A DNA stretch of 64,000 bases from Nitrobacter winogradskyi Nb-255. GTDB lineage: Bacteria > Pseudomonadota > Alphaproteobacteria > Rhizobiales > Xanthobacteraceae. Each line of letters starts with the position of its first letter. The stretch's first letter is position 1. The stretch spans positions 834,001-898,000 of the forward strand of contig NC_007406.1 of the NCBI RefSeq assembly GCF_000012725.1, given 5' to 3'. This document shows positions 1-8,906 of the stretch, piece by piece. The notes under the pieces were generated by a model. It saw only the letters and a program-made list of their open reading frames with translations, did not search any database and was not told where the DNA came from. A program made the translations under genes and the position numbers.

Positions 1-312
1 GAGGAGCTTCAGCGTGGCGATCTTCGCCGCCGACAATCCCAGCCGGGCCAGCCGGTCGACGCGCGCCTTGCGGATCGCATCGTGATGGAACGGCGCGAAG
101 GCGGCGCTGAGCCGTCCCCAGATCGCGCCCGCGCTTGCGGTGGACAATTGCTGGCCGCAGACGATGGCGGCGAGACCTTCGAAACCAGGCTCGCGCCGGC
201 GCAGGGCGGGAAGGCCGGTGCGCGCGAGGATGGGTTTCAGGCGCGAATCCTGCTTCACCAGCGCGCCGACCGCGTCGTCGAGATCGGATTGGGTTTCCAG
301 GCGAACCGTCAT
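1..312 (-). CDS. DNA-3-methyladenine glycosylase II-like (HhH-GPD) protein, partial
   Basis: This is the N-terminal 104 codons of a base-excision-repair glycosylase; the rest lies beyond the left edge. Translating the minus strand from the ATG at 312 gives an open frame to position 1. It contains GLAAIVCGQQLSTASAGAIW, the N-terminal helix pattern (hhxxIxxQQxS) of AlkA-type 3-methyladenine glycosylases. These enzymes remove alkylated purines. The helix-hairpin-helix and catalytic Asp would be in the missing part, so substrate class cannot be read. It is divergent from gluQ, with 46 bases between start codons, so the two probably share a bidirectional promoter region. Confidence 0.75.
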   Translation of the reverse strand, partial: MTVRLETQSDLDDAVGALVKQDSRLKPILARTGLPALRRREPGFEGLAAIVCGQQLSTASAGAIWGRLSAAFAPFHHDAIRKARVDRLARLGLSAAKIATLKLL

Positions 313-358
313 TCGTTAGGACTTCAGCCGTCACGGCCGATTATGCAAGCAAGGATCA

Positions 359-1231
359 ATGCCGCCACCCGTTTTCCGTTTCGCGCCGTCGCCGAACGGC
401 TTTCTGCATCTCGGCCACGCTTTTTCGGCGCTCATGAATTTTGAATCCGCCCGGCGGGGGCAAGGGCGTTTCCTGCTGCGGATCGAGGACATTGATGCAG
501 CCCGGTGCCGTCCCGAGTTCGAAGCGGCGATCTATCAAGATCTCGCCTGGCTTGGCCTGTCGTGGGAGACGCCGGTGCGGCGGCAGTCGGAGCACCTTGC
601 CGACTATCGCGCGGCGCTCGACCGGCTGGCCGCGTTGGGGTTGCTCTATCCGAGTTTCGAGAGCCGCGCCGAGATCGCGGCCCTGGTGAACGCGCGTGAG
701 ATGGATGGAGGCTGGCCACGCGACCCCGACGGCGCTCCGCTCTATCCGGGAACGGCGAAATCGCTCGCGGCGACCGAACGCGAACGGCGGCTGCGGTCCG
801 GCGCGCCCTTCGCCCTGCGTCTGGATATGGAGGCGGCGCGTCGGCTCGCGGGCGATCTTACCTGGATAGAGCGGGGCTCCGGGCCGGACGGGGAGACGGG
901 CGAAATTCTCGCGCGCCCGGAAGCCTGGGGTGACGTCATTCTCGCCCGCAAGGATATCCCGACCAGTTACCATTTGTCGGTCGTGATCGACGATGCGCTC
1001 CAGGGGGTGACCGAAGTGACGCGCGGGCAGGATCTGTTCAGGTCGACCGCCGTGCACCGGCTGCTGCAAGAAATCCTGGACCTGCCTCAGCCGGTTTACC
1101 GTCACCATGATCTGATCCGCGATGCCGAGGGGAAGAAGTTGTCCAAGTCGTCAAGAGCGATTGGGTTGCGGGAGTTGCGGAGCGGCGGAATGACAACCGC
1201 GGAGCTTCGCAGCCTTGTCGGCCTACCTTGA
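359..1231 (+). CDS. gluQ: Glutamyl-Q tRNA(Asp) synthetase
   Basis: GluQRS attaches glutamate to the queuosine base at the wobble position of tRNA(Asp). It is a truncated paralogue of glutamyl-tRNA synthetase without the anticodon-binding domain. At 290 residues it has the family length. The class I signature appears as HLGH at residues 17-20, after FRFAPSPNG. The KMSKS-like loop is KKLSKSS near residue 260. LRIEDIDAAR near residue 40 is also typical of the GluRS fold. The N-terminus begins directly at the nucleotide-binding fold, which supports this ATG. It stands alone, divergent from the glycosylase gene. Confidence 0.93.
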   Translation: MPPPVFRFAPSPNGFLHLGHAFSALMNFESARRGQGRFLLRIEDIDAARCRPEFEAAIYQDLAWLGLSWETPVRRQSEHLADYRAALDRLAALGLLYPSFESRAEIAALVNAREMDGGWPRDPDGAPLYPGTAKSLAATERERRLRSGAPFALRLDMEAARRLAGDLTWIERGSGPDGETGEILARPEAWGDVILARKDIPTSYHLSVVIDDALQGVTEVTRGQDLFRSTAVHRLLQEILDLPQPVYRHHDLIRDAEGKKLSKSSRAIGLRELRSGGMTTAELRSLVGLP

Positions 1232-1352
1232 AACCGCCGCAACGCGGCTGCGTTGGTTAGCCGTAAAGCATCTTCGCATGACAAACCCATCCACGACGTG
1301 ACTCGCGCGTTCGAGCCGTGGCATGCTGGCGTGGGGTGGGGAAAGCAAGATC

Positions 1353-2609
1353 ATGGCGCCGACATCGCGCGGGTTGCGCAAGCCGCGGAAGCCTACGAGG
1401 CGACCGGCGAAGAAGCATGTTCCGAAGACGCCGGCGAAGCCTGCAAAGGCGGGGCGGCCGCGTTCGCAGTCAACGTCCGGCGTCGTCGAGGACGCGCTCG
1501 CCGCGTTTGCGCATGAAGTGCGGACGCCGCTCACCGGAATTCTCGCCGTCAGTGATCTGCTCGCCACCTCCGATCTCGGCGAGCGCGAGCGGCGCTGGGT
1601 CGAGACCATCAAGGCCGGCGCCGATCATCTCGCCAGCCTGGCGACGCTGTTCGTCGATGCGGCGCGAAGCCGCCGTTCGGCGCCGGGCGGACGGCAGGAT
1701 TTCTTCGATCTGCGAGCGCTGGCGCGCAACGCCGGCGATTCACTGGCCGGCCGCGCAACCGCCAAGGGCCTGCGCTCCACTGTTGAAATTTCAGACGGGT
1801 TGCCCGCGTTCGTGACCGGCGATGCCGTCCGCCTGCGTGCGGCGCTGGAGAATCTCATCGACAATGCGGTCAAGTTTACCGAGCAGGGTGACGTCATCCT
1901 CAAGGTTACGGCGTCGCGACCGTCAGAAGGAAAAACAGGCGTGACCTTCGTGATCTCCGATAGCGGGATCGGCCTGTCGCTCACCGAGATCAGGCGGCTG
2001 TTCCGGCCGTATTCGCAGGCCAATGTCTCGATCGCATCGCGCTTCGGCGGCGCCGGTCTCGGGCTCTCCTCGGTGAAGCAACTGGCGCGCGCGATGGGGG
2101 GAGATGTCACGGCGACGCAGCGGCGCGGCGGCGGCACCACGTTCACGTTCACCGTTCTGCTGACGCCAGCCGAGGGACCGGTGGCGATTCAGTCCGGCGA
2201 CGATCTCCACAGGCCGTCGGATGTTTCCGGTGCGCTCCGGATTCTCAGTGTTGAAGATAATCCGTTTGGGCGCGTCGTGCTCAACACGATCCTTACCGAA
2301 CTCGGCCATCAGGCGGAGTTCGTCGGACGGGGCGAGGATGCGGTTCAGCGCATCGCGCAAGGAGGGTTCGATGCGGTGCTGATGGATATGGTGCTGCCTG
2401 GAATCACCGGCATCGAGGCGATCGGGCGTATCCGGGCGCTTGATGCGCCGGGGGGGCGCGTTGCGATTATCGGCGTGTCCGGCAGGAGCGACGATGAGGC
2501 GGCATCGCGGGCCGCCGGCGGCGATGCGTTTCTGGTCAAGCCTGTTTCTCCCCGGGCTCTAGCGACTGCGCTGCTTGAAGCGAAACACCGCGCGGCAACC
2601 GCGACTTGA
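1353..2609 (+). CDS. Soluble hybrid histidine kinase with C-terminal receiver
   Basis: This is a cytoplasmic two-component sensor of about 418 residues. A basic, proline-rich N-terminus (about 45 residues) precedes the H-box FAHEVRTPL, whose His is the phosphorylation site. The ATPase domain shows the N box (NLIDNAVKFT), G1 box (DSGIGL) and G2 box (GGAGLGLS). The last 120 residues are a receiver domain beginning LRILSVEDN, with acceptor Asp in VLMDMVLPG and the conserved Lys in FLVKPVS. No transmembrane segment or sensor domain is visible. An upstream in-frame ATG at 1323 is possible, but the one at 1353 gives a cleaner N-terminus. Its 3' end overlaps the convergent gene by 74 bases. The partner regulator and signal are unknown. 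Confidence 0.85.
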   Translation: MAPTSRGLRKPRKPTRRPAKKHVPKTPAKPAKAGRPRSQSTSGVVEDALAAFAHEVRTPLTGILAVSDLLATSDLGERERRWVETIKAGADHLASLATLFVDAARSRRSAPGGRQDFFDLRALARNAGDSLAGRATAKGLRSTVEISDGLPAFVTGDAVRLRAALENLIDNAVKFTEQGDVILKVTASRPSEGKTGVTFVISDSGIGLSLTEIRRLFRPYSQANVSIASRFGGAGLGLSSVKQLARAMGGDVTATQRRGGGTTFTFTVLLTPAEGPVAIQSGDDLHRPSDVSGALRILSVEDNPFGRVVLNTILTELGHQAEFVGRGEDAVQRIAQGGFDAVLMDMVLPGITGIEAIGRIRALDAPGGRVAIIGVSGRSDDEAASRAAGGDAFLVKPVSPRALATALLEAKHRAATAT

Positions 2610-3429
2610 TGATCGCCGCGTTCAGTTCGCCGCCGAAAACGAAGATCGCGGCGATGAAATAGAGGAACACCAGCGCGATGATGACCGATGCGAGGCCGGC
2701 ATACATCGTGACGTAATTGTTGGCGAAGCGAGCAAGATAAAGGCCGAAGCCGACGCCTGATATCAGCGAGGCCAGCATGGTGAAGATGATGCCGGGAATG
2801 ATCTGCACGAAGGATCGCCGGCCCGCCGGCAGCCACGCGTGCAGGATCACGAGCGCGGTGAACATCGCAAGGATGGTGATGCCGTAGCGGGCGATGTTGA
2901 GCAGGCTTTCGTTCGATTCGACGATCAGCGGGACATGGCGTCTCGCGGCGGCGATGATCAACGGACCGAGCACGATCAGGAACGCCATCGCCAGCGTCGT
3001 CACCGCGGCAACCAGCGTATATCCGATCGATTCCAGTCGCAGCCAGTACCAGCGGCGCGGCTCGATCACCGCATAGGCGCGGTTCAGGGCGACCCGCAGG
3101 CTTTCGACGCCGTTCGAGGCGAAGTAGACCGCGAGCACGAGACCGACTGTCAGCGCATCGCCGCGCGACGTCGTCAGCACGTCGTGGATTTCTCGCGACA
3201 GCGTATTGGCGACCTGATCCGGCCAGATCTGCAGCATCAGGTCCGCCGCCTGATCGGCGAGTTCCTTGGAGCCGAAGAAGCCCGCCAAAGCCGTCAGGAC
3301 GATCAGAAACGGGAATAGCGCCATCAGCGCCGACAGCGCGATATGGCTGGCGATCGCCCAGCCGTCATCGGCAAGAAACGTGTAGAAGGCGTCCGTTCCG
3401 ATCGTATAGAGGTCTCGGATTTGTCTCAC
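2536..3429 (-). CDS. YihY/BrkB family inner-membrane protein
   Basis: A 297-residue polytopic membrane protein of the YihY/virulence factor BrkB family, once misnamed ribonuclease BN. An N-terminal amphipathic stretch leads to DGWAIASHIALSALMALFPF, typical of the family, and about six hydrophobic segments follow. The family tail pattern FLYFIAAIFVFGGELNAAI is present near residue 260. The physiological role is not settled. The last 74 bases lie antisense to the receiver-domain end of the upstream kinase gene, and both frames are clearly coding there. Confidence 0.88.
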   Translation of the reverse strand: MRQIRDLYTIGTDAFYTFLADDGWAIASHIALSALMALFPFLIVLTALAGFFGSKELADQAADLMLQIWPDQVANTLSREIHDVLTTSRGDALTVGLVLAVYFASNGVESLRVALNRAYAVIEPRRWYWLRLESIGYTLVAAVTTLAMAFLIVLGPLIIAAARRHVPLIVESNESLLNIARYGITILAMFTALVILHAWLPAGRRSFVQIIPGIIFTMLASLISGVGFGLYLARFANNYVTMYAGLASVIIALVFLYFIAAIFVFGGELNAAIIKSRLPRGVSLQAAQSLEPGEKQA

Positions 3430-3573
3430 GTTTCCACCTCGGCGACGTCGAGCGGCGCCTCATCGGCGACGTTTACTATCTGATATCAATACATAAAAGC
3501 CAAGATCAACGCGCGGGGCTGAATCTCGTCGCCGACAATGGCGCTGTCGCGGTTGCGGTGATATGTATCCACC

Positions 3574-3768
3574 ATGACAGTATTTCTGAGCATGATTTTG
3601 GTTCCCGTCGCGGTGGCCTCGGTCGCTGCCGTCCTGATGATGGGTCTGGTCAACATGATGCGCGGCGGTAGTCCCAACCTATCGCAGAAGCTCATGCGAT
3701 GGCGGGTATTCCTGCAGTTCGTTGCGATCATCATCGCGATGGTCACGATCTGGATGCTGGGTCAGTGA
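3574..3768 (+). CDS. HIG1-type twin-transmembrane small protein
   Basis: A 64-residue protein with two hydrophobic helices (about residues 3-26 and 44-62) separated by a basic loop containing MRGGSPNLSQKLMRWRV. The QKLMRxRVxxQ pattern is the hallmark of the hypoxia-induced HIG1 domain. Mitochondrial relatives associate with cytochrome oxidase and respiratory supercomplexes. Bacterial function is inferred only. It is followed after 29 bases by the cobalamin adenosyltransferase gene, so the two are likely cotranscribed. Confidence 0.85.
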   Translation: MTVFLSMILVPVAVASVAAVLMMGLVNMMRGGSPNLSQKLMRWRVFLQFVAIIIAMVTIWMLGQ

Positions 3769-3797
3769 CGGACTGATGGCCTGGCGTCGGAGGATCG

Positions 3798-4370
3798 ATG
3801 GTCGTTCTCAACCGAATCTACACGCGAACCGGTGACGACGGCACGACCGCGCTCGGCACCGGTGAGCGCCGCCCGAAATACGATCTCCGCGTCGGCGCCT
3901 ACGGGACCGTTGATGAGACCAACGCCGCTATCGGCGTGGTCCGGCTGCATCTTTCCGGCGCGCCCGACCTTGATGGAATGTTGGGCCGCATCCAGAATGA
4001 TCTGTTCGATCTTGGCGCTGACCTTGCGGTGCCTCAGCGCGAGGGCAAGGCCGAACGGCTTCGCGTGCTGACCAGCCAGGTCGCGCGCCTGGAGAATGAG
4101 ATCGACAGCCTCAATGCGGGGCTCCCTGATCTGACATCATTCGTGCTGCCGGGAGGGACGCCCGCCGCGGCGTATCTTCATCTGGCCCGAACCATTTGCC
4201 GCCGCGCCGAACGCATGATGGTGGAACTCGCTGCGCGGCCGGGCGAGCCGGTCAGCGAGGCCGCCGTGAGATACATGAACCGGCTGTCCGATTTTCTGTT
4301 CGTCGCCAGCCGTTTTATGAACGCCATGGGCGCGGGCGATGTGCTCTGGGTGCCCGGTCAAAACAGATGA
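3798..4370 (+). CDS. PduO-type cob(I)alamin adenosyltransferase
   Basis: Transfers the adenosyl group of ATP to cob(I)alamin or cob(I)yrinic acid a,c-diamide, making the B12 coenzyme form. It has 190 residues, the usual PduO length. The N-terminal ATP-binding signature YTRTGDDGTTALGTG is at residues 6-20. RICRRAER-like TICRRAERMMVEL and the family tail YMNRLSDFLFVASRFMN are also present. An SD-like GGAGG sits just before the ATG. It is downstream of the HIG1 gene and upstream of etfBA. The gene name varies between cobO, pduO and cobA2 in annotations, so none is assigned. Confidence 0.92.
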   Translation: MVVLNRIYTRTGDDGTTALGTGERRPKYDLRVGAYGTVDETNAAIGVVRLHLSGAPDLDGMLGRIQNDLFDLGADLAVPQREGKAERLRVLTSQVARLENEIDSLNAGLPDLTSFVLPGGTPAAAYLHLARTICRRAERMMVELAARPGEPVSEAAVRYMNRLSDFLFVASRFMNAMGAGDVLWVPGQNR

Positions 4371-4521
4371 CCCGCCCGCCGGTGGCGTCCTGGATGCGTG
4401 AGGAACGAGGACCGCGTTTTTTGGCCTTCCCGCGTTGACCACCGGAAACGGGACCTTTAGGTTCCGCGCCGAAGTTCACACTCGCGGTTGATCCAAGCAA
4501 CGCTCGGTTCGAGAGATGTCG

Positions 4522-5271
4522 ATGAAGATTCTGGTGCCGGTCAAGCGGGTTGTCGATTTCAATGTGAAGATTCGTCTCAAGGGCGACGGGTCGGGCGTCG
4601 AGCTTGCCAACGTCAAGATGTCGATGAATCCGTTCGACGAGATCGCGGTCGAGGAAGCCTTGCGCCTTCAGGAGGCCGGCAAGGCCACCGAAGTCGTGCT
4701 GGTGTCGATCGGTCCCGCTGAAGCCGCGGAAACGATCCGCACCGGTCTCTCCATGGGCGCGGACCGGGGGCTCCTGATCCAGTCCGAAGCGCCCGTTGAG
4801 CCGCTGGCGGTCGCCAAGCTCCTCAAGGCGGTCGTCGAGGAGGAGGGGCCAGGACTGATCATTCTCGGCAAGCAGGCCATTGATGACGATTCAAACCAGA
4901 CCGGCCAGATGCTGGCGGGGCTGCTCGGATGGGCGCAGGCGACCTTTGCGTCAAAGATCGAGGTCGATGAGGCCCATTTCAATGTGACGCGTGAAGTGGA
5001 TGGCGGATTGCAGACGATCAGGCTGAAAAGGCCGGCGATCGTCACGACGGACCTGCGGCTCAACGAGCCGCGCTATGCCAGTCTTCCGAACATCATGAAG
5101 GCGAAGAAGAAGCCGATCGTGGTGAGGGCCGCCAACCTTTACGGCGTTGATCTCGCGCCTAGGCTCGAAATCCTCAAAACCACCGAACCTCCGGGCCGCA
5201 AGGCGGGCGTCAAGGTCAAGGATGTCGCCGAATTGGTGTCCAGGCTCAGGAACGAGGCCGGGGTAATCTGA
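4522..5271 (+). CDS. etfB: Electron transfer flavoprotein beta subunit
   Basis: The beta subunit of ETF, the soluble FAD/AMP heterodimer that collects electrons from acyl-CoA dehydrogenases and passes them to ETF:quinone oxidoreductase. It begins [18 protein letters not shown], the canonical N-terminus; an ATG two codons upstream (4516) is also possible. [14 protein letters not shown] and [13 protein letters not shown] are family signatures for AMP and FAD-loop contacts. The stop shares one base with the etfA start, so the subunits are translationally coupled. Confidence 0.95.
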   Translation: MKILVPVKRVVDFNVKIRLKGDGSGVELANVKMSMNPFDEIAVEEALRLQEAGKATEVVLVSIGPAEAAETIRTGLSMGADRGLLIQSEAPVEPLAVAKLLKAVVEEEGPGLIILGKQAIDDDSNQTGQMLAGLLGWAQATFASKIEVDEAHFNVTREVDGGLQTIRLKRPAIVTTDLRLNEPRYASLPNIMKAKKKPIVVRAANLYGVDLAPRLEILKTTEPPGRKAGVKVKDVAELVSRLRNEAGVI

Positions 5272-6215
5272 TGACCACACTGCTGATCGCCGAACACGAC
5301 AACGCTTCTCTTAAGGATGTGACGGGCAAGGCGCTGACCGCCGCCATTCAACTCGGCTCGCCGGTCGAGGTCCTTGTCGCGGGCGAGAATGCCAGGGGCG
5401 CTGCCGAGAGCGCGGCGAAACTGCAAGGCGTCGCCAAAGTGCTGCTCGCGGATGACCCGGCCTATGCCCACGACCTCGCCGAGCCGCTCGCCGCGCTGAT
5501 CCGCTCGCTGGCGTCGGGTTACGATGCGTTGGTCGCGCCGGCGACCTCCCGTTTCAAGAATGTGATGCCGCGCGTCGCGGCGCTGCTCGACGTGATGCAG
5601 ATCTCGGAAATCATCAAGGTGGTCGCGGCCGATACCTTTGAACGGCCGATCTACGCGGGCAATGCGATCCAGACGGTCAGGTCCAGGGACGCCAGACGGG
5701 TCATCACGGTGCGCACCTCGACCTTTGCCGCGGCCGGGGAGGGCGGCAACGCTCCGGTGGAGACTATCGCCGCAACGGCCGATCCAGGATTGTCGAGTTT
5801 CGTCGGCGAGCGGGTCGCCAGGAACAACCGCCCGGAACTGGCTTCAGCGAGGATCATCGTCTCCGGAGGCCGCGGTATGCGAAGCAGCGCGAACTTCACC
5901 AAGTACATCGAGCCGCTGGCGGACAAGCTCGGCGCCGGCGTCGGTGCGTCGCGCGCCGCGGTGGATGCGGGTTTCGCGCCGAATGACTGGCAGGTCGGGC
6001 AGACGGGCAAGGTGGTGGCGCCGGATCTCTACATCGCTGTCGGCATTTCCGGCGCGATCCAGCATCTCGCCGGAATGAAGGATTCCAAGGTGATCGTGGC
6101 GATCAACAAGGACGCTGATGCGCCTATTTTCCAGGTCGCGGATTACGGCCTGGTGGCGGACCTGTATCAGGCGGTTCCTGAACTCACGGAAGAACTTGGA
6201 AAGCTGGACCGCTGA
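5271..6215 (+). CDS. etfA: Electron transfer flavoprotein alpha subunit
   Basis: The alpha subunit of ETF carries most FAD contacts. It has 314 residues, as expected. The N-terminal domain begins [13 protein letters not shown]. The C-terminal FAD domain starts around residue 190 with SGGRGMRS and continues with [30 protein letters not shown] and [17 protein letters not shown]. These are the signature FAD-binding and electron-transfer motifs. It forms one unit with etfB and is followed after 105 bases by the 3-hydroxybutyryl-CoA dehydrogenase gene, a common alphaproteobacterial grouping. Confidence 0.95.
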   Translation: MTTLLIAEHDNASLKDVTGKALTAAIQLGSPVEVLVAGENARGAAESAAKLQGVAKVLLADDPAYAHDLAEPLAALIRSLASGYDALVAPATSRFKNVMPRVAALLDVMQISEIIKVVAADTFERPIYAGNAIQTVRSRDARRVITVRTSTFAAAGEGGNAPVETIAATADPGLSSFVGERVARNNRPELASARIIVSGGRGMRSSANFTKYIEPLADKLGAGVGASRAAVDAGFAPNDWQVGQTGKVVAPDLYIAVGISGAIQHLAGMKDSKVIVAINKDADAPIFQVADYGLVADLYQAVPELTEELGKLDR

Positions 6216-6320
6216 CGATGATCCGGAGGAGTGCTGTCGGCGCAACGGACTCCCGCCGGTGGTTGTGCAAGAATGGAGTGCGCCGCGGTCTGCGCGGCTC
6301 GGGACCGGTGAGATGACGAG

Positions 6321-7202
6321 ATGGCGGCAATGATCAGAAAAGTCGGCGTGATCGGCTCGGGCCAGATGGGCAACGGCATTGCGCATGTGACCGCCCTCGC
6401 AGGGTTCGACGTCGTGCTGAACGATGTTTCCGCCGATCAGCTCAATGCGGCGATAGCGACGATCAACGCAAACCTGTCCCGCCAGGTCGCGAAGAAGATC
6501 ATTACCGACGGTGATCGCGAAAAGGCGCTTACGCGGATTTCGCAAACCGAAACTCTCGACGGGTTGGCGGATTGCGATCTCGTGATCGAAACCGCCGTCG
6601 AGAAAGAGGACGTGAAGCGCAAGATTTTTCATGATCTGTGCGCCGTGCTCAAGCCCGAGGCCATCGTCGCGTCCAACACGTCATCGATCTCGATCACGCG
6701 GCTGGCCGCCTCGACCGATCGGCCGGAAAAGTTCATCGGCATTCATTTCATGAATCCGGTGCCGCTGATGGAGTTGGTCGAACTCATCCGGGGCATCGCG
6801 ACCGGCGATGCGACCTTCGATGCGGCCAAGGAATTCGTCGCCAAGCTCGGCAAGCAGATCGCCGTCTCCGAGGACTTTCCTGCCTTCATCGTCAACCGCA
6901 TTCTGTTGCCGATGATCAACGAGGCCATCTACACGCTGTACGAAGGCGTGGGGAACGTCGAGGCGATCGATGCCGCCATGCGGCTCGGTGCGCATCACCC
7001 GATGGGGCCGCTTGAACTCGCCGATTTCATCGGGCTCGACACCTGTCTGTCGATCATGCAGGTGCTGCATGAGGGGCTTGCGGACTCCAAATACCGGCCT
7101 TGTCCGCTGCTGGTAAAATACGTCGAGGCCGGCTGGCTCGGACGCAAGAGCCAGCGCGGCTTCTACGACTACCGCGGCGAAAAGCCGGTTCCGACGCGCT
7201 GA
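6321..7202 (+). CDS. 3-hydroxybutyryl-CoA dehydrogenase
   Basis: Catalyses NAD(P)-dependent interconversion of 3-hydroxybutyryl-CoA and acetoacetyl-CoA in short-chain fatty acid or polyhydroxybutyrate metabolism. The 293-residue chain has the Rossmann motif GVIGSGQMGNGIAHV near residue 10. The catalytic region is SNTSSISITRLA followed by HFMNPVPLMELVE, which holds the active-site His. The C-terminal domain includes NRILLPMINEAI and HPMGPLELADFIGLD. A second ATG at 6330 could be the start. The ETF genes upstream suggest a shared acyl-CoA oxidation role. Confidence 0.94.
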   Translation: MAAMIRKVGVIGSGQMGNGIAHVTALAGFDVVLNDVSADQLNAAIATINANLSRQVAKKIITDGDREKALTRISQTETLDGLADCDLVIETAVEKEDVKRKIFHDLCAVLKPEAIVASNTSSISITRLAASTDRPEKFIGIHFMNPVPLMELVELIRGIATGDATFDAAKEFVAKLGKQIAVSEDFPAFIVNRILLPMINEAIYTLYEGVGNVEAIDAAMRLGAHHPMGPLELADFIGLDTCLSIMQVLHEGLADSKYRPCPLLVKYVEAGWLGRKSQRGFYDYRGEKPVPTR

Positions 7203-7205
7203 ACG

Positions 7206-7300
7206 CCAGAGAGCATCTCGCTTCTGATTGAATCAGGAGTGGAGCTCTCTGGATTATTGTTGGTCGGGGGTTGGTTTCGCGCGAATCGGTATGCGCCTCG
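7206..7300. repeat. Degenerate copy of interspersed repeat family 1
   Basis: The stretch starts near AGAGCATCTCGCTTCTGATT and continues through GAATCAGGAGTGG to TTTCGCGCGAATCGG. It follows the same order of motifs as the better preserved copy at 7411-7515, but with many changes. It lies directly after the hydroxybutyryl-CoA dehydrogenase stop. The boundaries are approximate. Confidence 0.5.
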
Positions 7301-7410
7301 CCGCAGGAAAGACGACCGGACAATAGTTTCCAAGCATGAGCTTCCAAGAATGGTCCGTTCCAACCTGGTCGAACCATGCTTCAGTGCGTCGCCGGGCGGT
7401 CGGGCTCGCC

Positions 7411-7515
7411 TAGAGCCTTTCCGCTTCTGATTGAATCAGAAGCGGGGCTATATGATATTATTTTGACGCGTTTTCTTCACGCGAACCGGTTTCCACTTCG
7501 CTCGAAAACGCTATA
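7411..7515 (+). repeat. Interspersed palindromic repeat family 1, copy A (105 bp)
   Basis: This 105-base element starts TAGAGCC and contains the palindromic block CGCTTCTGATTGAATCAGAA. It then reads ACGCGTTTTCTTCACGCGAA and ends with AACGCTATA. The inverted counterpart at 9471-9575 has the same length and the same motif order. It is noncoding and sits between the hydroxybutyryl-CoA dehydrogenase and CobW genes. Its small size and internal dyads suggest a REP or MITE-like sequence rather than a full transposon. Confidence 0.8.
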
Positions 7516-7517
7516 GG

Positions 7518-7630
7518 GCGGGATGAGGAAAAGTGTGGTGCGGTTTTCCGCCCGCATCCCGCGTCTCAAAATACTAGAATCGATCACGTTTATGGTTTTG
7601 GACCGAATCGATCCAAAGCCATCGTGATCT
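7518..7630 (+). repeat. Interspersed repeat family 2, copy A
   Basis: An element of about 113 bases beginning GCGGGATGAGG. It contains GCGGTTTTCCGCCCGCATCC and CAAAATACTAGAATCGAT and ends CCATCGTGATCT. It matches, with few changes and two small gaps, the copy at 19214-19319 inside a cytochrome oxidase subunit gene. It abuts copy A of repeat family 1. Its right end reaches into the cobW stop codon, read from the minus strand, so it has inserted right at the 3' end of that gene. Confidence 0.85.
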
Positions 7631-8690
7631 AGGCGATGCAGCCCTCGAACCCTTCGGTGATCAACTGTTCCGGCAGATTGCGGCCGATGAAAACGATGCG
7701 GCTTTGACGCTTTTCGTCGTCCTTCCAGGGCCGTTGATGGTCGCCGTCGAGAATCATATGCACGCCCTGGAAGACGAAGCGCCGATCCTCGTCCTTGAAG
7801 GAAAGAATGCCCTTGCTGCGCAGGATGTTCGGGCCTTCCTTCTGCACGAGATCCTCGACCCACGGGAAAAATTTGTCCGCGTCGAGCGGCTTGTCGGTTT
7901 TGAGTGAAATCGACTGCATTTCCTCGTCGTGGTAGTGCTTGACCCCGCCATGATGGTCATCGTGCTTGTGGTCATGATCATGATGATCATGGTCGTGATG
8001 GTGATCGTGGCCATGATCGTGATGATGGTCGTGATCGTGGTCCTTGCGTTCGAGGAATGCCGGTTCGATATCGAGAATGCGGTCGAGGTCGAAGGCGTTG
8101 CGTTCCAGAATCTCGCTGAGCGCGATCTGCGCCCGTTGGGTTCTGTGCAGCTTCGCGTAAGGATTGATGCCGCGGATGCGCGCCTCGATTTCGCTGAGCT
8201 CTTCGGGTGAGACCAGATCGGTCTTGTTGATCAGGATCACGTCGGCGAAGGCGATCTGGTTCTTGGCTTCCGGGGCGTCCTTGAGCCGGTCATTCAGCCA
8301 TTTGGCATCGGTCACGGTGACGACGGCGTCGAGCTTGGTCTTCTTCCCAACATTCTCATCGACGAAAAAGGTCTGCGCCACCGGCGCCGGATCGGCGAGG
8401 CCGGTGGTCTCGACGATAATGGCGTCGAACTTGCCGTTCCGCTTCATCAGGTCGGCCAGGATGCGCATGAGGTCACCGCGCACGGTGCAGCAGATGCAAC
8501 CGTTGTTCATTTCGAACACTTCCTCGTCAGCGCCGACGACGAGGTCGTTGTCGATGCCGATTTCTCCGAACTCATTGACGATAACGGCGTATTTTCGGCC
8601 GTGCTCCTCCGAAAGGATTCGGTTGAGCAGTGTGGTCTTGCCGGCGCCAAGATAGCCGGTCAGCACGGTGACCGGGATTTTGTCAGTCAT
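7629..8690 (-). CDS. CobW-family GTPase, His-rich metallochaperone
   Basis: A COG0523/CobW-family G3E P-loop GTPase of 353 residues, probably delivering or sensing zinc or another divalent metal. Visible motifs are Walker A GYLGAGKTTLLN near residue 12, the metal-binding CICCTV loop near residue 66, ETTGLADPAPV, and the guanine motif INKTDL near residue 153. Between about residues 220 and 250 is a dense His/Asp stretch. The C-terminal CobW_C domain ends GFEGCIA. The stop codon is immediately at the edge of a repeat-family-2 element. No metal riboswitch or clear Zur box was recognised upstream. Substrate metal is inferred only. Confidence 0.9.
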   Translation of the reverse strand: MTDKIPVTVLTGYLGAGKTTLLNRILSEEHGRKYAVIVNEFGEIGIDNDLVVGADEEVFEMNNGCICCTVRGDLMRILADLMKRNGKFDAIIVETTGLADPAPVAQTFFVDENVGKKTKLDAVVTVTDAKWLNDRLKDAPEAKNQIAFADVILINKTDLVSPEELSEIEARIRGINPYAKLHRTQRAQIALSEILERNAFDLDRILDIEPAFLERKDHDHDHHHDHGHDHHHDHDHHDHDHKHDDHHGGVKHYHDEEMQSISLKTDKPLDADKFFPWVEDLVQKEGPNILRSKGILSFKDEDRRFVFQGVHMILDGDHQRPWKDDEKRQSRIVFIGRNLPEQLITEGFEGCIA

Positions 8691-8906
8691 TTTGTTCCTC
8701 CGCTGGTTCGCCTATATAGGCACCCAGCCTCTTTGCATCAATCATCGCGAGGGGATCGTGTCTCGGCGCTGTTCTGGTGAGCCGTCGCCCGCATCGCGCA
8801 CTGATGCCGATCTTGCGCGGCCGCCGGATCGCGCGCTACGCCAGGTTCGGGTTTTGCGCGCTGCCGAGCAAAGGGTGAAGCTATCAAGTTCCGGGCTCTT
8901 TTTGAC

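Noticed and set aside
7929-8050. Tandem CAT/GAT-like repeats taken at first for a microsatellite
   Set aside because: They encode the His/Asp-rich metal-binding stretch of the CobW protein.
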